DNA of 64,000 nt from Cyclina sinensis (Eukaryota > Mollusca > Bivalvia > Venerida > Veneridae), in contig JAAONU010000014.1 in NCBI GenBank assembly GCA_012932295.1, forward strand, positions 40,966,770 to 41,030,769, written 5' to 3'. How positions within the stretch are numbered: the stretch's first letter is position 1; each line of letters begins with the position of its first letter. Position numbers and translations under genes: made by a program. Under the pieces are notes generated by a model that searched no databases, was not told the DNA's origin, and worked only from the letters and a program-made list of their open reading frames with translations. Positions 25,201 to 37,200 of this stretch are shown here, in pieces.

Positions 25201-28200
25201 CATAATGATGTACTTCAAGGCAGGTAAACTGAAAAATGCAACGCATAGTTATTTCTGGGAGTGGCACTTTAATAGACGTGACCGATAAAACATAATCAGA
25301 CGGTAATACGAACAAACAGGTACCTATATTACAGGCAATAAACAGCCATTGAATAAATATGAAATAGATTTAATACAAGTAAGAAAATATGTATATCGTA
25401 TATTAATACCTTGACCATTTCACTATCGTCTCTTATTTGTATATTTATTTATGCGGTTATGCCAGCAGGAAAAACTTACATGTGACTACGAAGTTGTCCG
25501 GGTTTACAGGAGGCTAGTTCTGGTATAAGCTCGAACAAAATCTCGTAGTATCTCTGGTCCTTAAATTCTACAGCTGATATTATCGCCGTGCAGTCCACCT
25601 AGGATTTAAAATGTTCTTAAATTACAGCTTTTGTCTCGATAGTTTGCCGAGAATTGTGTATATAAACCGCGATATTGGTTCGACACGCAAGTACTTTAGG
25701 ATAGGTTTCTTTAGGATATTTTTGTAATTATTTGGTACAAAGTTGGCAATACTGTTTAAATGAATTCATTATGTCGTGTGTCACGTCTGTCGTATCGGAT
25801 AGAATCGAACCGGGGCGTATCTTACCGTATATTGAAATCTTAAACATTACCAAATGTGTCACCGTTAACTCTAGTTACAATAATATTCTGAATGGAATAA
25901 TTAGACTATATTACCCAATATATGATACTTATTAAATTTTCATGAGATAGATGGAACGTCAAATGCCACGAATTTAATTTGGTGCCACGTGTTTATTAAG
26001 ATTTACTACCACAAGCAAAACAGAAGCAATCCTTTTAAAGTCAAAAGAGGAACTAAATCACTACTAGACCTTGCCAACTTACCAATTTCAAAGCGTTTTC
26101 CAGTTCAAAACTTCTGTACAGTGGATTTATATTCACCTGTTGAATAAAAATGTATTCAAATGGAAATTACAATAAGATACAAAAGAACATTTTTTTTACT
26201 GTAATACATTTAAAAGACATTTTTGGCACTCAGCTGAATCAGATATCTATCTATCTATTTGAGCTTATTTATCGTCGGTAACGGTTGCCCATATGACCGA
26301 TGCCCCCTGAAAAGATTAGTTACTTTTTGTGGTTGGTGGGGGGTAGTGCAAGATACAGAAAGCATCCCATTACAGAGACACTCCTGGTTCTTTTGCATGC
26401 TCAGTGTATATCACTGATATATGGAACCTCGGTTTAACGTCTCATCCGAAAGACTATTAGTAATGTTAGTGGAGGAGCGGGGGATCGAACTCGGGACCCC
26501 TGGTTTACCAGTCCAGCGAGTTACCACTGGACCACATCCGCTCCAAAAAAGATATACTTTTTACTCCGCTCTCTATAGAAGCCGACTAGTCTAATATTTG
26601 TAATCATTTTATTCAATTTACTGCCAATTTTTGAAGCTGACCAATTTATAAAATTCTAATGTACATGATTATAGATGAACAAAAACAACCAATCCAAATT
26701 CATAAAAACGTCATAACGTCATAATATACAAAAATTACGGATGCTTCTATTTTTTCTCAGACTTCTATCTAGTATCTCTTGCGGACAAATCATTAAATGC
26801 ACTACTGTGATATTGATCAAAATCATTTCGTAAATCATACACTTACCATAATCATACCGGTCCTCGCCGTGGCATACTGTGTAAGGATCCATTCTAGAGA
26901 ATTAGGTCCCCAGATCCCTACGCGGTCCCCTTTCTTCAGTCCTAGTTCCAACAGACCTGCTGCCAAACGATCACTCTGTAAACAAGAATACCTTACAGAT
27001 TTCGCTCGTTTCTTAAGCAAATACATATTTTCTTGTTGTTCGCATAAATATAATATACTGTTACTTATTATTCCCTATATATTATGTAATTACGTTTCGA
27101 ACTAACAATGAGACAACGTACATGTTGTTGCCAAACAACAACAGTTTAGTACTTTATCCATAGCTTAGTAGTCTGAGCGTCAGTCTGGAGCAAGTCTTAG
27201 AGGTTGTGAGGCTGATTGGTCAGTCGCCTTGTAGCTGAAAACGTCAGACACCTTGTATTAAGGATATCAAGTCAAGAATTAAATATGTTAGTAAGTAGAG
27301 TTCTCTCATACGTTCTCTCAGACCTGTCCTTTCAGTAGGAGTGACACTACAGAAAAGATTTTTGTTTCTCTATAAACATAAAATTTAATTTTGTACCATT
27401 AAATGTCTATCTTCTAGGGTTATATTTTCTCACCTCTTCAAGTAACTGAGAAAACGTTTTCCTAACACCAGCTGAAGGAAACACAAGGGCTTCTCTGTCA
27501 GGTGTCTTTTCTGTTTGTGACTGTAGCAAGCTTCCAATAGTAATTCCTCGAAGTGGAACATCAGCCGGTCCATGTGTGTAACTCCACTTTGTGGCACGGG
27601 CTTGACAACTGGAACTAAAACCGTTTCTTTCTTCTTTTATAATAACTCAACAATTGTATTCAGTAATGTGAGTTTGTAATTCTGACTTCATCAGCGATTG
27701 TTTCCGATATTAAGAAATATCAAGACATCTTTGGACTACTTTCATGTTAATAGGTAAATAACAGCCTCTGGAACTATCATGGTTGTTTTACTGGGCCCTT
27801 TTACATACGAGGTAAGTTCACGGACAAGTCCGTACATGGTCTATTGGTGAGTTTGCAAAACGAGTAAAAATGTAAAAGATGTTTCAGTATAGAATGGTAA
27901 AAAAGACTGTAAGTTAAACTCATCTTTTCTAACGACTGATCAAGTATATAGTCAACTTTTTGTGTGATGAAATAAAACAATCGCAATATACACCCACGGT
28001 TTATACATTTTGCCTTTCATGTGACATTTTATCGTCAATGCTTGAAAAACAATGGCAAATATATTACATACATTACGTGGTACGTACAGAAATTTTCCCT
28101 TTTTACTTTAATAGGCTACTTGTGTTTCTACTGCTAAAAATATTTCGATAGAAAAATAGTATTAAGAATTTTTTGCTTATAAATCTAAACTTTTGGAAGG

Positions 28201-31200
28201 CGAAATTTATAAAACACTATTCTCTAAATTCAACTTGGCCCGACTCGATCATGTGTCTTCTGCACAAGAGTAGTTAGCTTTAATAAAGGAAAGAAATCAC
28301 TACAATATATTAGAAATATTCTACTATATTAGAAACATTCCATGCAATAGTAAAATGTCAGTGGTTTACCATTGATTTAGAAAACAGTATTTACTTCAGA
28401 CATGATGCTGCCTTTACTGGAGGCGGATATCGACCATTAAAAATAGCACGATATTCAACTTTTTGAGTTCAGTTATATGGACAAGAATTAGATGATGATT
28501 TTATGTTGTCTGCACACTGCACATAGTCCATTAGAGAGAGTTGAAGGATACGTTAAGGGTGCTGTGGCACTCCCCTCCTGTGGAAATCATGGTGCATTTT
28601 AAAATGCAAATATCAGCAAATATCATCATTTGAGGCAAAGGCTATTTAAGGTATTTGTTTGAGGTAAATTTTATTTTAATCTATAAATGGTTTTATTCTG
28701 TAAAACTAATATATGCCATGGGATGCGATTTTGACCTTGACGTCGTCAGCGAGAAAAAGGAAAAAAGATTACCGCCATATTTTTGTAATAAAATTGATCT
28801 GTAATCACATGAAAACCCCGCTGTACAAATGGTATAAGATGGTTTACTATCAAGAAAATGCTCTTATTGTACGAAACTATCCCACTGGATTCTGATTTAG
28901 TTGCATTTAATGAGGTAAGTTTCACATGAAATCAATATTTTACATGACCCACTGGCGTCATTAAATGATGCAATTTTTTTTTGTGTAATCACGTGTTAAA
29001 AATTTCAGCTTGTTTACAGTGTCTTTTATCTTTTTTGATTCATTGCTTGAAATTGATACTTTTCCGGCATTTAAAGTGGAGCACATGGAGTGTGTATTTT
29101 TAGTGAATTTCGAGAATTTAATAAGAATTTAAATGTCATGCTTAACACGGAAATAACGCATTTCCAGTACTTTTTGATAGAAAACATGTACTTGCAGCTA
29201 CTATAAATCAAAACCAAGCTATTTTCCACCGATTTTGGCGACACACATGCAATTTATTTCTTTTCATTTACGTTGGTAGCCTGTGAAATTTTAAAATATT
29301 GAACCCAATCCGAGATCAAGCTAGATGTTTCTTTTCTATAGGCCCTAACAATTTGTTAGTGTCAATGTTGTCAGATCATGGGAAAAGGAGGAACACTTTT
29401 TCACAGTTTTATCCGTCATTGTAAAATTAAATGAAGCTCTTTTCTTTTGGGTTCCAGACTATCATTAAATTGAAATTCAGACAAGAGCACTCAGAAAGCA
29501 AAGCAAAAAATACTTTTGACAGATTGTAAGTGACTCTAGTGTGCCAACTAGAATGAAAAACAGACTCTGCCAGACCTAGACTGAGATTCTAGAGTAAAAA
29601 AGCTTATGCCATCAATGAAATTAAAACTGGAAATTGTGCACAAACCAAGTATTACTATTCATTTAGCATGAAAGAAATATTATATAAATACTTTTCCATG
29701 CATATTATTTAATCGACCAACTACGAAACGGGGTTGAGATGTTGGCATAGAATACAAGTACTACATAATGTTTGTTACCTGAACATGTGCAAGATTATCA
29801 TAAGACATTTATTATACCATCTTTGTTTTAGGTATGTAATGTTGATCTACATGTATTTCAGTGTTTCAAAAAACTATACCTTTCGTCTGAATTTCTATAA
29901 ACAAGGAAATCTACAAAAAAGGATAATAGGAAGAATTTTCAGAATTCATTAAAATTGGAATAACAAGGATGTCCCATGAAGAAAACACAAGATCATATTT
30001 TTATTTCTGCATTACAAGCATAAATAAGAATCCTCAACATTGCAAATTATGTTGTTTTTTTCTATTCAGAAAGATAATGCGATATATTTCACTGGTGAAT
30101 GAAAGGAACAGAACATGGGCAATTCTTTGGCACAGCCAGAAAAGAAAACACTTCTGCAGGCAAGGGTAGAAGCTTGATTTATAGATTACAAATTCTAGGA
30201 ACTGTAAAAACCATTTTGAGAAAATGTAAATTTCATATTCAGATAACAAATTGCTTTTAAAGATTCATAAAATGTTAAATTGTATAAAACTTCCTGTTTG
30301 TAAGGTAAACAGTAAATCAGAACTATGATATAAAAATATTGACAAGTTGCAATTTTATCAAAATGTTATTATTTTATTTTATTTTTTATTTCTTGGATTA
30401 AAGGGGCCTGAATTTGATGAGAGGATTGTACACTTGAATAGAAAGAAGGTAGCAAGGAATTTGGGATATTGATTTGTCTGTAAATAGACAAAGAAAGAAA
30501 CATTTGATTGTTAAATGAAACGGCATATAAATGTTATTGGAAGCTTAGTGATGAAAATTCTGTTTTGACAGGAGAATGATAGATTAAATATCACACTGTC
30601 TTCAAGATGATTATAAAACAAGATGTTCTTGAGGAATGAATTTTTAATATTTCAATAATAAGCAACAGACCAAGAGCCAGTCCGGAAAAAATAACATATA
30701 TTCCACCCAAGGAAAGCACTTTAAAAAAGGGGCAATCCTTTTAGAAGTTTATTTACCAAAAAAAAAAAATAATGAAAATGATATAATTAAAAAGACTTCC
30801 CCAACCAAAATAAATAAAGGGAGTCATTTTGCATTTTTCGGGGGGAAAGATGCATTTTGTACAGGGATGGACATTGTGTAATTCTGATATGTTTCTTCTA
30901 AAAATGTTAATGTTGTACTATATACTTCTCTGTTATGTATATATCTCTAATCTGTTACTGCTTCTGATTCATAGTCTACGTTTTTTTTAAAGATTGAGCT
31001 TATAATAATAATCTCCACCGGCGTTTAATCATCTTCTTTATCTCAAAGCTGTTTTAATGACTGTCAATGAATGTGTGTACAGACCTTTCATAAAAAATAG
31101 AATTTCCGAATTATCAAACATTTTGCTTATAAAATCATGCAAAGAGCCTAAACATTCTGTTTCTAGAAAATGTGGTAGATATAATCATGTACAGTTATTT

Positions 31201-34200
31201 TTAATAAAAAATATTTGACATTGAAACCTGAAAAAAGGTAAATATCAAACTTTCTTTGGTTGCTTGGCAACACGTTCAATAACCTAAGGCAGAATTGTAC
31301 AAGACATGTAGAAATACTCTTTAGATAAATAGAAAGCTTAAAGCAGATGCTTGTTTTTTTTTCTATCAAATCTTTGATTACTCGTTTATTTAACTGTCCA
31401 ATAAATAACGCAATTGATTGAAAACGACGCCAGCGTGACGTCACAAATGCTGAATGCATTTATGCTAACACTTAAAGGAAATGACATAACTTAAAGAGTT
31501 TTGAATATTCCCTTTTCAGACTTTACTTCTTACATGTTACAGATTTCAGAAATGCAAAACAAAAAAAATAAAGAACGAAATTTTACTCCATAAGCCCGAT
31601 TTTTGCATTCCACGATAGATATAATCTATTAACTCTCATGACATGGTAGTTAATTAGCTGTGACAAAAGGCTGATCTGCCATTAAAGGTCTGTATTTTCT
31701 ACTTGTTGTTACCATCAGTAATGAAAGAAACATTTTTTGAAAGGTAAGCAAAGCTTCAGAAGGAAGTGTTACAAATTGAAAAATAACTTCCAAAATATGG
31801 AAATGCAGATAAGAAAAATCATCTTATACCAATCTAACATGCAACATTACAGTATAGTTGACATTTTCAGTTGTTATATTTTAAATAATTTATTGTTGTA
31901 TTGTAATTTGAATTGTTTTTTAGCAAAATGTTAACATGACTACTTTTTTCAGGCATTATATATCGAAGTAGTTCATCTTAAACCAAAAGGCAAATGCATA
32001 ACAATAGAAATTAAGGTATCAGCTACACTGTGGATGCTGGTTAACATGGAATGTTGAAGAAGTGTTGCCAGCTGATTTGAATTCAGCAAACGTGAAGAAT
32101 ACACAAACATATAATACTGTTTTGACACAAATCTAAAGATTTGTTTAGTTCTGTTTCTTTACTTTTATTGGCATTATTCAATGTAAAGTTACATATTCTT
32201 CTGTATTATAATAGGATTCTTCCAGGCATAAATGTAAATGTGCTTCAACTTTCTCCTATGTACCCCTTAGCTTTGAATGTTCCTCTGGTGTATGCTAACC
32301 TGCTCTGTAACATAACATCAAGGTAGGCAGTCATTGTACATTACTGCATAAGCTATTAGCAAGACAACCTTAGTACAGAAGGATCTTGACCAATGGCGTT
32401 CAGGTTAGGATAGCAAATAATTTGTTTTTTACATACAAGGACTGTTTATAATTAATTCAGTCTTCTACCATGTACCTATAAATTAATTGGTTGCAGCAGG
32501 GTTTATTCTGTTATTGAGAATGTATTGAAAACAAACTTTATGAAAAGGTATTGTGGTAGTGGGTCAAATTTAACCTACTAGACATTAGATAATACATTAT
32601 GCCCCTTGTTTTAACATATTCAACTTACAAAAGCAGATATATTTATTCGTAACTAGGATGTCGATGTGCTTTCGAAGTAAATGCCTTTCTGAAAGTTTGT
32701 CAGTTGTGATATCATTTTACCATTTCCATTTCACTTAATATGCATGCTGTTTATTTCACAGAAACTCTGCACCACATAGTCTTGCAGACATCTTAGGCAC
32801 TATCTAAGCTTAAAGAGTAGTTGATTGTGTTATCCTCGAAAGGAAAGGCTTTCGGGTAGTTTGGATTGACAGAACCAACATTCCAGTGCCAGGCCCAAAC
32901 ATAGAGCACAGAGCCTCTTATATTAATAGAAAGGTTTTCCCAGTATCCATCTGCAGGTTTGTCCAATAACTGTTCTGTTTGTTAATGACATCTTAAATTA
33001 TTTAACTATTCATTTATAGCTACTTTATGTCAGTTCATGGCAATAAATCCTAAACGAAAACCATTCAGAAAATTTCGACATAATACCTGCTTTAAATAGT
33101 GTATCATTTAGATTCAGCAACCAGTGATACACAGAAATGAAATAAAATACAATAAAATGCATAAGTTATGATATAAACCACGTAATATCTAGTAGTATTT
33201 GGTGCAAATGCAATTGAGTGTTACGCCTGCCCATAGGAAACATGTAATAGTTTTCAATAAATACAGGTGGTGTGTCAGAGTAAGTTATTTTTGTTTGACA
33301 CTTTTACAGGATGACCTGGGTCTATGCATGAACTGAGGGTGACGAAGAACAGTCTATTTTATTAAGTCTACCAGCAGATGCCTGCAGAGTATCACCTCAT
33401 GGGAGATTATGCATATCTTCTGGCACTATACATGATGGTTCCATAACTAGAAAATGGGCATCTGAACACCATTGACTTTTTTTGATATGGTCAACTCATT
33501 CACTGCCCTGGAGAGGAAAAGAGAAGCAGCATTTATAGACATTTATCATCAGTAAAAGCTTTTAATTATCGAATGGATACATCTCTTGTCATTGGTGACT
33601 GACAGGTCTGAAATTATTGGTCATTTAAAAATATCCCTACGCCTTAGACCACTATTTTCGAGGTTTTCTTATTATAAACACACAAAGAGATACCTGTATT
33701 GTCAATTGTTTCTTTTCCCTTCTGCAATCCACCCAGTTCCTTTGCTTCTAAATCTTTACAGTCTGTGTTTACTTAATTTTATTTTCAAAATTTCTTTCTA
33801 GTAGAATGTGAGTTATGTAAATTAAGATTAAAATATAATTTTAAAGGCATTTCAAGTGTTTTGTGTGTATCTTATTTTCTCAGTTTACGAAGTTGCTTCT
33901 TGCAACATCAAAAGTAATGTCTTGTTTAAATTGTGCATTCTAAACATACAATGTCATTTAGTTTGTTAAGTTTTGCATTATATAATGTATATATTTTTTT
34001 TTTCGCATTCCTCATGTTGTCATGGTTTCAAGACATAAATGGTTATGCTGTTGGCTGTACGAAAATTAAATCTGCCTCTTGTTAGATCAATATTTTTTTA
34101 AACCTGCAGAGGCAATTTATGTTTGTAAGATATTTGTATTTTGTATTTACTTATTTCCTTGTATTACATGTTGATTAAAACTTTATGAATGTGTTCATGG

Positions 34201-37200
34201 ATATTGTTGACATAATATTACTCTTTGTTTGGTTGAATTATGATATACTTTAATTTGAGATATAAACTCTATGTGGAAAATTGCAAAATTTAGTACAATA
34301 ATGATTAAATGCCATCATTGGTGACTTATATTTGATGATCATATTTGAGTTGAATTACAATCAGTTCTGTACTGATTTTTATGTGTCTAACCTAAAAAAA
34401 TTATAAAACTTATCAGAACGTTCCTTATTTTTCATTTGAATCAGTTAATTGTCAGTATATTATAATATAAAAACAATACAATACTTTGATCTGACATTTG
34501 TATTATGTGGTTTATCTTATCACAAAGAACTGTAAAGAAATACAAAGGAATGGTTAAAAAATACAAATACTTTATACCTGACAACAATACAATAAATGCT
34601 ATCGAACATATTGTTTTGCATGTATACGATATGAAGCAAAAAAACCCTAATTAATACTTTAAACTGAAATGATTTCCAGCCAAGTACAGATCATACTTGG
34701 CAAGGACTATTCAGAAATTTTGCCATTGTTCACTGAAACTGGTGTTCTTAAATAACTCAGTATTGTATTACAACATCTGATATTTGGTTGCTGACATTCA
34801 TCAGTTCATTACACCTAGGCTATTCATTAACAAAGTCATAAACCCCTAAAGTGCATTGTGTGAACACGCCTGCGCTTCCTTTTTTGTAACTGGCTTGTTC
34901 CTGCAGTGTATATTCAAGCTTCCATTTAGAACAGTCCATGTTTTAACTTGAATTATTTAACACATGAAAGACTGCGTAAAAAGGCCAAGGACTGTTCTAA
35001 ATGGAAGCTGGAATTGTGTAAAACCCTAATAATATGTGTAAAACAGATATGATATGGAAAGCACTGTTCTCCTTTCGAAAGTTGATAATATAATTTTTAT
35101 TATTTGAACAACCCTGAAAGCTTACAAAATGGACAAAATGACAAAATAAAACAAAACTCGCTCATCAACCGCACGTTCACTCATTTGAATTATATCCATG
35201 TTTTAATCACTTTTATTGAAGTTGTGAAATCATGTGAATTCACTTTTCTTCAACAAAATGACCAGATATGAATGATACATTCTCATAAAAAATAATTTAA
35301 TCTTTCACTTTTTATGAAAATGGCATATTGTCTCCCTTTAAAATTAAAAATTGGGATAATAATCAAGTGTTCTTCCTCTGCGACACAATTCAGCAGTTGA
35401 ATATTCCAAATGTCTACTTTTGCTTTATTTCAACAATCTATACCCTTTTAATGATTTTAGTCTGTTTAAATCCTACTGTTTTGTGTCTTTTTCTATTCTA
35501 TCCTGTTTGCGCAACCATGATAGACAGGATATAATCCAATTTTTACAAACTCAGATTTTCAATCTATTTCTTGAAGAAATGTTATGTTTTCATTGTTTAT
35601 ATTGTATACATGAAGAAAATACCATCACACATGCACATACAGTGGTCAGCCTTCAACGTACATTAAATACTATACTTTATATAGATTTGCTGCGATTGAC
35701 CAAGGAACATTTTGGAACCATCAATAGCAAATTAAGTAAATTGAAACAAGGATGACTTCAGTGATCGGAAAGTTTGAAAAGGGTTGCTAAGTTTACTTTC
35801 CAAAGTTTTTAGGCAGCCCAAGACATGTCAACATTTCAAATTTAAACTTTGAATGACAATTCCAAGAATATGTTTTTCCTTCCCACAGAGAATGAGGATT
35901 TGAGATCCATGGACGGTTATTTCTGTAGAAGAGAACTGTAGAAGAGAATGGTCATTATAAAGTATTTAGAATTACCTCGTAATCTTGCTTTTTCTCCGGT
36001 CTGTGTTTAATAGAAAATTATATCTAAGGAATTACCGTCTCTGGTAGGAAACGGGAAACGAATTTTTGTGTAGCAGTAGCAGTAATACAGTGTGAGTGTT
36101 TTTCTGAAATTGGAACAAAAAGAGCTGCCGACCTGACAGTGCTTCCGATAGGTTATCAACTATGGAGTACACATTCTCCTATAATAGATGAAGGGCTTTA
36201 CTATTAAATAGTTTTGTTGTATGCATAATATTCCCAGATTTGGTGAAAAATATGCCAAGATACTTGTCTCTGAAGGTGTGTCCTCGATTTTGAAATAACA
36301 ATTCCTATGTTATCGACATCCAAAAAGTAAACCTTACATGTAATATCTTTGTTCGAATTCCACATTTCATAGTATGGTATTACATCATTTCAAATATTTT
36401 GTAATTTGTCTGCACTAGATAACACCCGAAGTACAACTGGTACTCTATCATATTCATGGTTTAACGGTTTAGTGGTGTAGTGAACACATATGTTTTTTGT
36501 AACTATAACGACTGAATTGACTCCAGCAAAGTAAGAATGTTCTTAAAATTCATCCTTGTGTCTGTACTCACAAAGACAGACTCATATCTTTATTATTGCA
36601 TTAAAACGACAGATTTTGTACAATTTCTATTTTCAAGTTAGTTTATACAAATCAATTTTATTTCAATTGTGACGAAAGCTTTTAGCTAATAGAATCATTC
36701 TCAGATCCGTCCCTGGAACCAACCAGTACTAAGTAATGAGAATAAAGTTTCTTGCTGAAGGAAATAACCGATGCCGACACGGCCGCTGACGGGGTTCGAA
36801 CTCGTGTCTTCACTAGCGATCCTTAGATTACAAGTCCGACCTTTTAACCACTCGGCTTCACCTTTCTTTATATAAGTTATAGTTGAAAGAATTAACAAAG
36901 ATTTGCATTTCAGATTAAGTAGCAACACACTGCTAGATACATGCAGTGAATACACAAGTACTTGCAGCGCTTTGATTTGTTTTGAGGAAAGTCATTAAAT
37001 CCGTAATTTTTGCATCAAAAACTTTAATTAAAAATACAAACTTACCTGATTTGGATCAATTTATTTTTAAAATTAATAAATACGATTTATGAAGTGACAT
37101 ATTTTAAGTGAAGTACAGAATAATCGGATTTTTTTACATAGATAATGATCCAAGATTCTCACAAATTGATAACGTCAGCGCATGGTACAAAATGAAACAG

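Noticed and set aside
28713..30249. Several 60-72-codon frames on both strands
   Set aside because: Expected by chance in AT-rich sequence, with no motif and no partner exon in phase.
35328..35755. Overlapping 68- and 111-codon frames as a small gene
   Set aside because: AT-rich, hydrophobic start, no signal, splice or family match; in an intron full of decayed transposons.
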